This document shows, in pieces, positions 1-9,151 of a stretch of DNA of 64,000 bases. Below the pieces are notes generated by a model. It did no database searches. It had not been told where the DNA came from and worked only from the letters and a program-made list of their open reading frames with translations. Origin of the DNA: Streptomyces sp. CG4. Lineage in GTDB: Bacteria; Actinomycetota; Actinomycetes; Streptomycetales; Streptomycetaceae. The DNA lies in NCBI RefSeq assembly GCF_041080655.1, contig NZ_CP163525.1:1-64000 (forward strand), in the 5' to 3' direction. A program made the translations under genes and the position numbers. The number at the start of each line of letters is the position of its first letter. Within the stretch, counting starts at the first letter, position 1.

Positions 1-955
1 CTTCGTGTCGCACCCCAGCGTTCGCGGTAGAGCGCGGCAAGTTGCCGGGCCGGATGGCGTCGGGCGTTCAGCAAAGTGGTGACCAGGCGGTAGCCGTCGG
101 CTGCGCCCTCCCCGGCCCGGTCCTTGAGCTGGTAGGCCAGGACCCGGACGGTGACCGGCTCGCTTCGGGAGGGGCCGCTGCTCGCCCTCATCGGTGAGAG
201 CCATGACCCGTCCCGGAACTGCTTCATCACCGGCAGGACGCGGTTGGCGGGCACCCGCCACAGCAGATCGGCGCCGGTGGCGGTGAAGGCCCGCCACAAC
301 GGGACACCGAGGAACTCACGGTCGGCCAGGACAAGCCGGCCCGGGCCGAGTGAACGCGGCAGGCGGCCGACCAGGGTGACTTCCCCGGTGCGGCAGCCGG
401 CGAGTTCCGCGTCCAGCACCGCGTGGCCGCCCACCTCCACCAAAGCAGCCATCCGCACCTGCACAAACGCGCTCCTGCCCAACCCGCGGCCGCTGCCCGG
501 ACGTCCGAAGGCGGCGTCGTTGGCTTCGCTGTCCGCGACGTCCCAGCAGGTCCCGTCCACTGCCAGCAGCCGCAGGCCCCTGCCAGAACGCGCCGGGAGT
601 CGTCTCGGTGGCCATCGGCTTGGCGGTCGTGGCGAACAGCACCCGCAAGGGGCTCACAGCCCAGCCGCTGCCGGGCCCGGAACAGCGACGACTTCGCCGG
701 CACATGCCAGCCGCCCAGCAGGCCCTGGCCCCGCAGCCCCTCCACCAGGTGCCGCATCACTTCCAGATACGGAGCCGGAGAGAACAACGCCAGCCCCAGC
801 ACGAAGTACACCACCAGCCGCGCGGGAAGCAGCCGCCTGCGTTGCTCGACGCACCCGCAAGCCGCGACCACCCGATCCACCAACCCCGGCGGATACACCC
901 AGGTCAACAGCCCCAGGCCCGATAACTCAGACACGCGTGCAGACACCCGAACCAC
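1..955 (-). pseudogene. IS4-family transposase, frameshifted, runs off left edge
   Basis: The N-terminal part, read down from 955, has the IS4 transposase N-domain (LPARLVVYFVLGLALF, RHLVEGLRG). Near 650 the reading frame moves by one base, and near 570 it moves again at a GGGG run. Beyond that the third frame continues the same protein with LLAVDGTCWDVADSEAN, AAFGRPGSGRG and VLADREFLGVPLWRAF, the DDE nuclease core of the IS4 family. The C-terminus lies outside the window. Two separate shifts make it non-functional as written. The family assignment is firm; whether the shifts are real or sequencing errors cannot be told here. A second, different IS4-type N-terminus lies at 45411-45998. Confidence 0.75.
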
Positions 956-998
956 TCCCTGGGACCACTACCCAGGAACCTACGCCCGAGGCCTAAAA

Positions 999-2793
999 CA
1001 ACGGCATGACTCTGCTGGTGATCTTCTGGGGTGCTGACGGGAGGGCCGTGGGATGCTTCGCTATGGGTGTGCGGGGTGGCCTCGGGTCTGGGGTGTGGGT
1101 GCGGTGTCGTTACGACCTAGGAATTTTCAGCGGATCCCGGCAAGGACGCTGCGGACAGCGCGGGCGGCGTGCCCGAAGGGCACCCCAGCAATGCTGATCC
1201 GGGACCGGCTCGATGTCCTTTTCGAGGACGAGGAGTTCGCCAGACTGTATCCCCCTGATGGCAGGCCGGGACTGTCGCCCGGACAGCTGGCGCTGGTGTC
1301 AGTGCTGCAGTTCGCGGAGAATCTGTCCGACCGTGCGGCGGCGGACGCGGTCCGCACCAGGATCGACTGGAAATACGCGATCGGCCTTGAGCTGGAGGAT
1401 CCGGGGTTCGATCACTCGGTGTTGTGCGAGTTCAGGGCCCGGCTGGCCGAACAGGACGGCGCCGCCGACCGGTTGCTGCAGGTGATGCTGGAGCGCCTTG
1501 TGGAGGCCGGTCTGCTCAAGGCCGGGGGCCGACAGCGTACCGACGCCACCCATGTGCTGGCCGCGGTTCGGACCCTCAGCCGCCTGGAGTTGGTCGGGGA
1601 GGCGCTGCGGGCCGCTTTGGAGGAACTGGCCGAGGCGGCCCCTGCCTGGCTGGCGCCGCTGATCGAGCCCGAATGGGCCAAGCGATACGGACGCCGGGTG
1701 GAGATCGGCAAACTGCCGGGCGGGAAGGCGGCCGTGACCGCCCGGGCCGAGGAGTTCGGCCGGGACGGCCAGAAGATCCTGACCGCAGCCTGGGCCGCCA
1801 GCGCCCCACCCGGCCTGCGGCTTCTCCCTCAGGCGGAGATCCTGCGCCAGGTCTGGGTCCATCACTACTTCTGGGACGTGGACGGGCGGTTGCGCTGGCG
1901 GGACGGCCACGCCCTGCCGCCGGCCTCGCTGCGGTTCGACTCCCCGTATGACACTGATGCGCACTACTGCGTCAAACGGGACACCGCCTGGAGCGGATAC
2001 CGGGGACATTTCACGGAAACGTGCGATGAAGAACGCCCCGAGCTGGTGGTCCATGTCGCCACCACCATCTCCACCGTCCAGGACATCGAGCTGACCGACA
2101 CCATCCACGACGAGCTCGCCGAGCAGCACATGCTGCCCGCCGAGCATGTCGTCGATTCCGGCTACATATCTCCGGCACGTATCGAGCGGGCCCAGCGCGT
2201 GCACGGCATCACCCTCCTGGGCCCGGTCGTTGCCGACCACAGCGCCCAGGCCAAGGCCGCATCCGGCTTCGACAAGGCGGCCTTCACCATCGACTGGGCC
2301 AATGAGCAGGCGATCTGCCCGCGCGGGGCCACGAGCGTGTCCTGGACCGAGCTGAGGATGAAGGAGAACACCTATCTGCAGGCTCGGTTCGCCGAGGCAG
2401 ATTGCCGGGCCTGCCCAGACCGCGCCCAGTGCACCACTTCAGCCACCAGGCCCCGGTCCATCGCCGTGCTCCCTCAGCCGCTGCACGAGATCCAGATGCG
2501 TAACCGGCTCGACCAGCGCACCGAGCAACGGCAGCGCCGTTACGCGATCCGCGCCGGCATCGAGGCCACCCTTTCGCAGAACGTCCGAGCCCACGGCCTG
2601 CGCCGCTCCCGTTACCGGGGCCTGGCCCGTACCCACGTCCAGCACGTCCTCACCGCGATGGCCTGCAACGTCGCCCGCGTCGCTGACTGGATCGGCACCG
2701 CGCCCAGAACACGACGCCGGGCCACGCACTTCCGCACTCTGTGCTCAGCCACCGCATGACCTGCTCAACATCACCAGCAGAGTCACGGCATTG
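999..2793 (+). mobile_element. IS1182-family insertion sequence with terminal inverted repeats
   Basis: Imperfect 24-bp inverted repeats (21 of 24 match) lie at 999-1022 and 2770-2793. They share the perfect 16-bp core TGACTCTGCTGGTGAT at 1007-1022. They enclose a single intact transposase gene. The left neighbour is the IS4 remnant, and the right neighbour, starting within a few bases, is the tail of a Tn3 transposase, so the copy sits inside older transposon debris. No target-site duplication was established by eye. Confidence 0.7.
1104..2759 (+). CDS. IS1182-family transposase
   Basis: This is a DDE transposase of about 551 residues. The GTG at 1104 gives the usual family start (VSLRPRNFQRIPARTLR); a start further upstream at 1053 would add residues the family lacks. 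Recognisable segments are LALVSVLQFAENLSDRAAAD, the DWKYAIGLELEDPGFDHSVL block near residue 90, RQRTDATHVLAAVR, and VVDSGYISPARI. A cysteine cluster (CRACPDRAQC) sits before the C-terminal RYAIRAGIEATLSQ block. It is uninterrupted and lies between matching inverted repeats, so it may be active. A truncated relative lies at 49840-50987 on the other strand. Confidence 0.88.
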   Translation: MSLRPRNFQRIPARTLRTARAACPKGTPAMLIRDRLDVLFEDEEFARLYPPDGRPGLSPGQLALVSVLQFAENLSDRAAADAVRTRIDWKYAIGLELEDPGFDHSVLCEFRARLAEQDGAADRLLQVMLERLVEAGLLKAGGRQRTDATHVLAAVRTLSRLELVGEALRAALEELAEAAPAWLAPLIEPEWAKRYGRRVEIGKLPGGKAAVTARAEEFGRDGQKILTAAWAASAPPGLRLLPQAEILRQVWVHHYFWDVDGRLRWRDGHALPPASLRFDSPYDTDAHYCVKRDTAWSGYRGHFTETCDEERPELVVHVATTISTVQDIELTDTIHDELAEQHMLPAEHVVDSGYISPARIERAQRVHGITLLGPVVADHSAQAKAASGFDKAAFTIDWANEQAICPRGATSVSWTELRMKENTYLQARFAEADCRACPDRAQCTTSATRPRSIAVLPQPLHEIQMRNRLDQRTEQRQRRYAIRAGIEATLSQNVRAHGLRRSRYRGLARTHVQHVLTAMACNVARVADWIGTAPRTRRRATHFRTLCSATA

Positions 2794-3251
2794 CACCTAC
2801 ACCGCCTTCCGCGAGGTCGGGCGGGGATTCGTACCGTTCGTTGCTCCGGTACCTCTCGGACGCGCCGCTGCGCGGCCGGGCGACGGCCGCGACCAACAAG
2901 GTCGAGGCGTTCAACGGTTTCAGCGACTGGGTGCGGTTCGGCCAGCGTGGCACGGTGGCGGCCAACGACCCGGTCGAGCAGGAGAAGGACGTGAAGTTCA
3001 CCTCTTTGCTCGCCAACCTGCTGATCTTCCACAACACCCTCGATATCGCCGACGTGGTTCGGCAGTTGCAGGCCGAGGGCTGGGTCATCGACCCGCTGGA
3101 CCTGGCCCAGATCTCGCCTTACTTGACGGAGCAGGTCAACCGGTTCGGCGTCTACTCCACCCATGAGATAGGGGTCACCCCGGAGGACTACGACACCCAC
3201 CTCGACGTCGGCTTCAGCGTGTTGGAGGACGAGCAGGCCCCAGCGGCATGA
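2794..3251 (+). pseudogene. Tn3-family transposase, C-terminal remnant
   Basis: From 2841 the frame encodes RYLSDAPLRGRATAATNKVE, DPVEQEKDVKFTSLLANLL and EGWVIDPLDLAQISPYLTEQ. This is the conserved C-terminal end of Tn3-family (TnpA) transposases, including the distal part of the DDE domain. The preceding residues, YTAFREVGR, also belong to this protein but lie in another frame, so there is a frameshift near 2825-2838. Roughly the last 150 residues of a protein of about 1000 remain. The upstream part is replaced by the IS1182 element. No res site or resolvase is visible. Confidence 0.8.
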
Positions 3252-3261
3252 CCCGCACGCT

Positions 3262-3924
3262 TCAGCGAGGCAGGGTGACGAGCCCCATCTCATAGGCGGT
3301 AATGACGAGCTGGACCCGGTCCCGGGCGCCCAGTTTGGTGAGCAGCCGTGACACATGCGACTTGGCGGTGGCCACCGTGATGAAGAGGTCCTCGGCGATT
3401 TCGGTGTTCGACCGGCCGCGTCCGACCAGGGTCAGCACTTCCCGTTCCCGCTCGGTGATGCCCTCGACCGGCCGTGGGGAGCGCTCCGGGACAGCCGCGG
3501 GGCGCCCGATGAAGTCCGCGATCAGACGGCGTGTCACACCCGGCGCGATCAGTGCGTCGCCAGCGGCGACCACGCGGATCGCCGCGAGGATGTCGTCCAG
3601 CGCCATGTCCTTGACCACGAAGCCGCTCGCGCCGGCCCGGAGCGCGCCGTAGACGTGGTCGTCCTCGTCGAAGGTGGTCAGGACGAGGACGCGTGTGGCT
3701 GCCGGACCGGCCGTGATCTGGCGGGTGGCCTCGATCCCGTCCATGCCGGGCATCCGGATGTCCATGACCACGACGTCGGGGCTGGCATCCCTGACCAGCT
3801 GGACGGCCTCGGCGCCGGTGGCGGCTTCACCGACGACCTCCAGGTCGCTGTGATCGGCCATGAGCACGCGTAGACCGGACCGCACCAAGGGCTGGTCGTC
3901 GGCGAGCACAACGCGGACGGTCAC
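3262..3924 (-). CDS. NarL/LuxR-type two-component response regulator
   Basis: This 220-residue protein has a receiver domain at about 1-120: acidic pair D9-D10, phospho-acceptor D55 in VVVMDIRMPGMDG, and lysine in VVKDM. A LuxR-type helix-turn-helix follows at about 150-215 (ITEREREVLTLVGRGRSNTE, AKSHVSRLLTKLGARDR). It lies 82 bases downstream of the histidine kinase gene on the same strand, so the two form an operon. The likely targets are the ABC exporter genes transcribed divergently from the kinase gene. Confidence 0.93.
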   Translation of the reverse strand: MTVRVVLADDQPLVRSGLRVLMADHSDLEVVGEAATGAEAVQLVRDASPDVVVMDIRMPGMDGIEATRQITAGPAATRVLVLTTFDEDDHVYGALRAGASGFVVKDMALDDILAAIRVVAAGDALIAPGVTRRLIADFIGRPAAVPERSPRPVEGITEREREVLTLVGRGRSNTEIAEDLFITVATAKSHVSRLLTKLGARDRVQLVITAYEMGLVTLPR

Positions 3925-4006
3925 TGGTGGACCCTCCTCTCTGCGGGCTCTGAGAAGGTGCCCATGGTTAGATGCCGGTGAGAGCCGGAGTGACGGCCCG
4001 CGGTGG

Positions 4007-5191
4007 TCATCGGGTCTTCACCAAAACTCCGACGGGTGCGGGCAGCGGCAGCCTGGCCGCCACCCGGAAGCCGCCCTCAGGGCGGGGCCCGGCGCTGAGG
4101 TGGCCGCCCAGCAGACCGACCCGCTCCCGCATCCCGATGATGCCGAAGCCGTGGGCCGAGCCGTTCCCAGTGGTGCCGCGCCCGTCGTCGACGACCTCCA
4201 CGCACAGTTCCCCGTCTCCGCAGGTGATGGTCACCCGGCAGCGCCCGGTGCCCGCGTGCCGGACCACGTTGGTCAGCGCCTCCTGCACGATGCGGTAGGC
4301 GGACAGATCGATGTCGGTGGGCACAGGACGCTGCTCCCCGCTGCGGCGCACGTCGACGTGTACCCCCGCGCCCGCGGTCGCTGCCGCCAGCCGTTCGACG
4401 TCCGCCAGCCCCGGCGAGGGTGCGAGCGGTGACTGCTCCGAGGGGGGCGCACCCCGGTCGGCCTGGCGGAGCGAGACCAGCGTGCGCCGAAGGCCCGAGA
4501 GGGTCTCTCTGCTGGTGGCCTCGATGGCGCGCAGGGCCTCGTGCGCCTGTGCCGGCTGGGTCTGGATGACCCGGCTGCCCACACCGGCCTGGATGGCGAT
4601 GATGCCGATGCTGTGCGCGACCATGTCGTGCAGCTCCCGTGCGATCCGCAGCCGTTCGGCGGTCACGGCCTCGGCCACCTCCTGTGCACGCAGCGCCACT
4701 GCGTGCTCGCGGCGCTCGCGACTCAGCAGACCGGCCATGCAGGATGCGGCCAGCGCCAGGAGGGCGATCACCCCGTTGACGGTCAGGTTGTCCCCGTGCG
4801 CGAAGACGCCGATCACCAGGAGCTGCACGGCGGCAGACACGGCCACGGCCACAACCGAAGCGCGCCGTGCACAGGTGGTGACGATGAAGCCCAGGACGAG
4901 GTCCACCGCCAGATACGACAGGAACTGGCCCTGATACGCGGCCGCCAGACTCTTATGGACGGAGCTCGGAGTGCCCGCCACCACAGCGGTGGATCCGAAG
5001 AGTGCCATGGCCAGAGCCAGCAGCGGCATCCGCCGCACCACGCCGGCGAGCAGGCTCACAGCCAGCAGTGCCCCGACACCGTGAACGGTGCCCGACGCCC
5101 GCGGCGCGCCCCCCACCAGCAGACCCACCACGAAGAGGTAAGAGGCGCCCCCCGCCCAGGCCACAGCCTTGATTCTCGTCATCGGCGGCAT
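4007..5191 (-). CDS. NarL-family sensor histidine kinase (HisKA_3)
   Basis: This membrane sensor kinase has about 394 residues. Hydrophobic segments fill roughly residues 10-155. The HisKA_3 dimerisation motif RIARELHDMVAHSIGIIAIQ follows, with the phospho-accepting histidine near residue 188. The ATPase part contains YRIVQEALTNVVRHA (N box) and VVDDGRGT (G1), plus HGFGIIGMRERV. An internal ATG at 5182 is an alternative start. It is co-transcribed with the response regulator and divergent from an ABC exporter across a 199-base intergenic region. That arrangement often senses envelope stress or an exported compound in streptomycetes; the ligand is unknown. Confidence 0.92.
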   Translation of the reverse strand: MPPMTRIKAVAWAGGASYLFVVGLLVGGAPRASGTVHGVGALLAVSLLAGVVRRMPLLALAMALFGSTAVVAGTPSSVHKSLAAAYQGQFLSYLAVDLVLGFIVTTCARRASVVAVAVSAAVQLLVIGVFAHGDNLTVNGVIALLALAASCMAGLLSRERREHAVALRAQEVAEAVTAERLRIARELHDMVAHSIGIIAIQAGVGSRVIQTQPAQAHEALRAIEATSRETLSGLRRTLVSLRQADRGAPPSEQSPLAPSPGLADVERLAAATAGAGVHVDVRRSGEQRPVPTDIDLSAYRIVQEALTNVVRHAGTGRCRVTITCGDGELCVEVVDDGRGTTGNGSAHGFGIIGMRERVGLLGGHLSAGPRPEGGFRVAARLPLPAPVGVLVKTR

Positions 5192-5390
5192 TCCCTCCCG
5201 GGAACAACCCCGCGGTGCGCGACGCGCGTAGGCAACAAAGTGATCGTCATGGGGTTCACGCCGCGAGACTAACCGGCCACCGCCGGCGCGGCATCAGCCC
5301 GGGGACGTACGCCCACGGGCCAATGCGGCCGCACGATTGCCGCCCACGGCCCCATGTCCGGGCGTGGGTCCTCCCGGCAGTGTGGGTGCC

Positions 5391-6311
5391 GTGATCGAAG
5401 TCAGCGAACTCACCAAGCGCTACGGCAGCAAGACGGCCGTCGACCATCTGTCCTTCACCGTGCGGCCGGGCCAGGTCACCGGATTCCTCGGCCCCAACGG
5501 AGCCGGCAAGTCCACCACCCTGCGGATGATCCTCGGCCTGGACACGCCCACCACCGGCAGCGCCACCGTCAGCGGCGTCCCCTTCCACCGCCACCCGCGC
5601 GGACTGCGACACGTCGGCGCCCTCCTCGACGCCGGACATATCCACGGCGGACGCAGCGCCGCCGCCCACCTGTCCGCCCTGGCCCGCAGCAACGGCATAC
5701 CGCGGCGCAGGGTGGAAGAGGTGCTTCAGGAGGTGGGGCTGGCCGAGGTGGCCAACCGCCGCATCGGCGGATTCTCCCTCGGCATGAAGCAGCGCCTCGG
5801 CATCGCCACCGCCCTGCTCGGCGACCCGCCCGTGCTCATGTTCGACGAGCCGATCAACGGCATGGACCCGGAAGGCGTGCTCTGGGTACGCCGGCTCTTC
5901 CGGCGCCTGGCCGCCGAGGGACGCACGGTCTTCCTCTCCAGCCACCTGATGTCGGAAATGGAGAACACCGCCGACCAGCTGGTCGTCATCGGCCGGGGCC
6001 GCCTCATCGCCGCCGAGCCGCTACGGGACTTCGCCGCCCGTAGCACCCGTAGCAGCGTCGTGGTCGCATCACCGCAGGCCGCCGAGCTGGCAGCGGTGCT
6101 CACCGCGGCGGGCGCCTCGGTTGAGCCGGAGGGCTCGGCGGGCGCCGAGAAGCTCGCCGTGACCGGGCTCCCGGCGGACCGGATCGGCGCGCTCGCCTTC
6201 GAGAACCGCATCCGACTGGACGAACTGACCACCCGTACCGCCTCACTGGAGGCGGCCTTCATGGAACTCACCGCCGACAGCACCGAATACCTGGCAGGAC
6301 AGCCCCGATGA
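5391..6311 (+). CDS. ABC transporter ATP-binding protein (ABC-2 exporter type)
   Basis: This is the nucleotide-binding subunit of an ABC-2-type exporter. It shows Walker A (GPNGAGKST) near residue 40, a Q-loop region, the signature FSLGMKQRLGIA, Walker B (VLMFDEPINGMDPEG) and the switch histidine (LSSHLMSEM). The GTG at 5391 is chosen because family members begin directly with the strand-1 sequence IEVSELTKRYG; an in-frame start exists at 5337. It overlaps the permease gene by four bases (ATGA), which indicates translational coupling. Regulation by the divergent two-component system is likely. Confidence 0.92.
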   Translation: MIEVSELTKRYGSKTAVDHLSFTVRPGQVTGFLGPNGAGKSTTLRMILGLDTPTTGSATVSGVPFHRHPRGLRHVGALLDAGHIHGGRSAAAHLSALARSNGIPRRRVEEVLQEVGLAEVANRRIGGFSLGMKQRLGIATALLGDPPVLMFDEPINGMDPEGVLWVRRLFRRLAAEGRTVFLSSHLMSEMENTADQLVVIGRGRLIAAEPLRDFAARSTRSSVVVASPQAAELAAVLTAAGASVEPEGSAGAEKLAVTGLPADRIGALAFENRIRLDELTTRTASLEAAFMELTADSTEYLAGQPR

Positions 6312-7132
6312 GCACACTCGCCTCCGCCCCCCAGGCCACCCCCGCCGCCGGGGTGCCCGCCCGCTTCCGCGACCTCCTCGCCTCCGAGTGGATCAAGACG
6401 CGGTCCCTGCGCTCCACCCCGTGGACGCTCGCGCTCACCGTCCTGTTCGTCATCGGCTCCGCCGCCGTGGCCACGCTGGCGGACAAGGGCGCGGGCTCCG
6501 GCCCCGCTGAGTTCCTGCCCTTCGACGCCTACCCGGCGGCCGGCTACTGGACGCTGATCCTCGTCGCCAGCAGCATGGGCGCCCTCACCGTCGTGAGCGA
6601 GTACAGCAGCGGCCTGATCCGCACCACCACCGTGGCCGTCCCGGCCCGCGGCTCGGTTGTGCTGGCCAAGGCGGCCGTCACCGCAGCGCTGTGGACCGCG
6701 GTCGGCACGGCCGCCTCCACCGGTTCCTTCCTGGTCTCCCAGGCCATCCTGGACGGGCACCACGCCGGCGTTCCGATCACCCACCCCGGGGTGTTGCGGG
6801 CGCTGGTGGCCTCCGCGTTGCTGGCCCCGGTCTGCGCCCTGGTCGGTCTGGGCCTCGGCGTTCTGCTCCGGCATGCCGCCGGGACCATGGTCACCGCCGT
6901 CTTCACCCTGCTGATGCTGCCCCCCATGTTCTCGGAGGGCAACCGCTGGTCGGCGGACATCAAGCACACACTGGTGGCGGCCGCCTGGAATCGCCTGGTC
7001 CAACCCTGGGAGCCGGACCCCGGATCCCTGGGCTACACAGCCACGGTCCCCGGCTCCTGGCTCGTGTACACGCTCTGGCCGCTGATCACGGTCGCACTCG
7101 CAGTGCTCGTCGTGAGGCGCCGCGACGTGTGA
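6308..7132 (+). CDS. ABC-2-type transporter permease
   Basis: This integral membrane subunit has about 274 residues and several hydrophobic segments: WTLALTVLFVIGSAAVA, GYWTLILVASSMGALTVV, VLRALVASALLAPVCALV, TMVTAVFTLLMLPPMF and LWPLITVALAVLVVRRR. It starts inside the end of the ATPase gene. The SEYSSGLIRTT motif is typical of actinomycete ABC-2 permeases. Together with the ATPase it should form a two-gene exporter; the substrate cannot be read from the sequence. Confidence 0.88.
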   Translation: MSTLASAPQATPAAGVPARFRDLLASEWIKTRSLRSTPWTLALTVLFVIGSAAVATLADKGAGSGPAEFLPFDAYPAAGYWTLILVASSMGALTVVSEYSSGLIRTTTVAVPARGSVVLAKAAVTAALWTAVGTAASTGSFLVSQAILDGHHAGVPITHPGVLRALVASALLAPVCALVGLGLGVLLRHAAGTMVTAVFTLLMLPPMFSEGNRWSADIKHTLVAAAWNRLVQPWEPDPGSLGYTATVPGSWLVYTLWPLITVALAVLVVRRRDV

Positions 7133-7204
7133 GTGTGCCTCCAGGGGGCGAGGTCCCGGTAGCTCGTCGCAGCCTTGATGACGGACTCTCATAAATGACC
7201 ATCT

Positions 7205-7993
7205 GTGAGAGTTCTGCGACAGCCCCCGGAGCGATCACGTTTCCGCAGGTCGCCGTTCGCAAAAGTCCCCTGGAAGAGGCTGCGAAGAGCCTGGTGGACG
7301 GCCCGCGCTGCTCCCGGTTTCCTGGCGTCACCGGCTGATGCCCTGCGCGAGGACAGTGGTGCAGACGGACACGTCTACCTCCTGATCCGCTGTGTTTTCC
7401 GCCCGGGGAGCCATCTCGACGACGCGCACTGGTCGGCGTTCGACGCCCGGTTCGAGAGCACACAGTTCCCTGCGGACTACCTGCGGGGGCCGGGAAGCCG
7501 CAGCGAAGCCCTGGCCTGGCTGGACGAACACCAACCGGAGGGGGACACGGTCGACTACGTCGATCGCGTCTTCATGCTCCGCGAGCACGACGGCCAGCTC
7601 CACCCGCCGATGCGTCCAGAAGTGGCCGCCGGCCTCACCTCCACCAACGGCCACCTGCCGTGCGTACACCTGACTCGTTCTTCTGGCCCCATCGATTCTG
7701 AGAGGCTCTGGGCGGCTGGTCTACGGGGCACGCAGCCGGGTCGCCGTCACCACGGCGTGCCGGGTCGTCCCGGCGAGGACCTCAACCACCAGTCCGGGAG
7801 AGGCGGCGGTGTAGGTCTCCCCCGCCCGGGTGCGTGCACTGCGTGGCGGTCCGCTGGCGGCGAAGTGCACCGCGACCTGGGCGGCGAGCGGCGCCCTAAG
7901 GGACTGGGTGAGCGCGATACGTCCGTCGGGAAGGCCGGCCGCGAGCGCCCGCGGCCGCGTTCCGCCGGAGCGGTCGCCGCAGCAGTCAGCTGA
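7205..7993 (+). CDS. Unrecognised protein, probably with a non-native C-terminal extension
   Basis: I do not recognise this family. The middle (about residues 50-155: HVYLLIRCVFRPGSHLDD, VDYVDRVFMLREHDGQ) has normal protein character. After about 7690 the reading frame passes antisense through another coding remnant on the minus strand, so that tail is probably fused junk. The first 35 residues are arginine-rich and may also be non-native. The GTG at 7205 is the only evident upstream start. The gene sits between the ABC exporter and the IS5-type unit and may be a fragment left by transposition. Confidence 0.4.
   Translation: MRVLRQPPERSRFRRSPFAKVPWKRLRRAWWTARAAPGFLASPADALREDSGADGHVYLLIRCVFRPGSHLDDAHWSAFDARFESTQFPADYLRGPGSRSEALAWLDEHQPEGDTVDYVDRVFMLREHDGQLHPPMRPEVAAGLTSTNGHLPCVHLTRSSGPIDSERLWAAGLRGTQPGRRHHGVPGRPGEDLNHQSGRGGGVGLPRPGACTAWRSAGGEVHRDLGGERRPKGLGERDTSVGKAGRERPRPRSAGAVAAAVS
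7721..7985 (-). pseudogene. C-terminal remnant of an unidentified protein
   Basis: The minus strand ends in a TAG at 7721-7723, preceded by a frame with good codon usage (RAPLAAQVAVHFAASG, SPGLVVEVLAGTTRHAVV). No start codon or N-terminal part is present; the frame dissolves near the terminator-like hairpin at 8012-8056. The family is not recognised. It is convergent with, and overlaps, the open frame beginning at 7205. Confidence 0.35.
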
Positions 7994-8011
7994 CCTTGGT
8001 CGCTACAGTCG

Positions 8012-8056
8012 GAAGGGGCGTCCGAAGCCACCTCCTATGGCTTCGGACGCCCCTTC
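8012..8056. terminator. Perfect 18-bp inverted repeat, probable bidirectional terminator
   Basis: Arms at 8012-8029 and 8039-8056 are perfectly complementary (left arm begins GAAGGGGCGTCC), with a 9-base loop. There is no T-tract, which is usual for actinomycete terminators. The right arm ends one base before the left inverted repeat of the IS5-type unit. Confidence 0.6.
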
Positions 8057-8209
8057 AATGGCCTTAGACGCCATCCGCTTACCGCTGGGCAGGCTTGATC
8101 AGTCGAACACGGTTCCTGTTCGGGTGATCTCTCGGTGGTCGGGGCATAACGGCAGAGCCTCCCGGTAGCTCGGGGTTGCGATCCCAACCGAGCAGCACCA
8201 GGAGGCCCT

Positions 8210-9151
8210 GTGTCGCAGTCTGTCGCGTTTGCGTCCGTGGAGTCCAACGCGCCGTCTCCGGCGTGTGACAGTCTCGCGCACAGGTTCGGCAACGCGGCGG
8301 ACGGGCCGGACCGCGCCCCGTGTTACGGCTCCGACCTGACGGAGGCCGAATGGCAGGTCATCCGGCCGCTGCTGCCGATCCCCGCGTGGCTTCAGGGGCG
8401 GGGCGGACGACCGGAGGGCTATTGCCACCGCGTCATGCTGGACGCGGTCCGCTACGTCGTCGACAACGGCGTCAAGTGGGTCAACCTGCCCTGCGACTTC
8501 CCGTCGTACCGGCGGGTGCACGCGTTCGCCCGACGCTGGCAGGTGACGGGCCTGCTCACCGAACTCCACGACCGGCTGCGTGACAAGGTCCGCCAGAAGG
8601 AAGGCCGTTCGCCGGACCCGACGGCCGCCATCGTGGACTCGCAGTCACTGCGGGCGGCGACGAACATCCCGCGCTCGACGTCCGGGTGGGACGGCGGGAA
8701 GAAAGTGGGTGGCCGCAAGCGGCACCTGGTCGTGGACTGCCTCGGCCTGGTCCTGGCCGTCGCAGTGACCGCGGCGAGCGTGCAGGACCGCGACGCCGCC
8801 GTCCCGCTGCTCGAGCGGCTGCGCACCATGTACTTCTCCATCCGCCTCGTCTGGGCGGACGGCGGCTATGCAGGCCGACTCGTCGACTGGGCGGCCGAGA
8901 AACTCCAGCTCGCCCTTGAGATCGTCAAACGCACCGACGACACCAGCGGGTTCGTGGTGCTGCCGCGCAGGTGGGTGGTGGAGCGCACCCTGAGCTGGCT
9001 GATGCGCTCGCGCCGCCTGGTGCGCGACTACGAGACACTGCCCGCCATGCACGAGGCCATGGTGCTGTGGTCCATGACCATGCTCATGAGCAGCCGCCTG
9101 GCCGGGCGCCGCCCCTGCGCCTTCAGCCGGCCGACGCCCCGAGCGGGGTGA
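8210..9151 (+). CDS. IS5-family transposase
   Basis: This is an intact DDE transposase of 313 residues. The N-terminal DUF4096-like domain contains SDLTEAEWQVIRPLLPIP and AVRYVVDNGVKWVNLP. The catalytic triad lies in AIVDSQSLRAA (D), RLVWADGGYAG (D) and RRWVVERTLSWLMRSRRL (E). The start is a GTG preceded by AGGAGG with suitable spacing. Its 3' end overlaps the convergent passenger gene. The gene shows no disruption and is probably functional. Confidence 0.9.
   Translation: MSQSVAFASVESNAPSPACDSLAHRFGNAADGPDRAPCYGSDLTEAEWQVIRPLLPIPAWLQGRGGRPEGYCHRVMLDAVRYVVDNGVKWVNLPCDFPSYRRVHAFARRWQVTGLLTELHDRLRDKVRQKEGRSPDPTAAIVDSQSLRAATNIPRSTSGWDGGKKVGGRKRHLVVDCLGLVLAVAVTAASVQDRDAAVPLLERLRTMYFSIRLVWADGGYAGRLVDWAAEKLQLALEIVKRTDDTSGFVVLPRRWVVERTLSWLMRSRRLVRDYETLPAMHEAMVLWSMTMLMSSRLAGRRPCAFSRPTPRAG

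Noticed and set aside
5726..7192. Long minus-strand frame opposite the ABC transporter
   Set aside because: It is the antisense shadow of two well-supported genes; the residues are Gly/Arg/His-rich with no domain.
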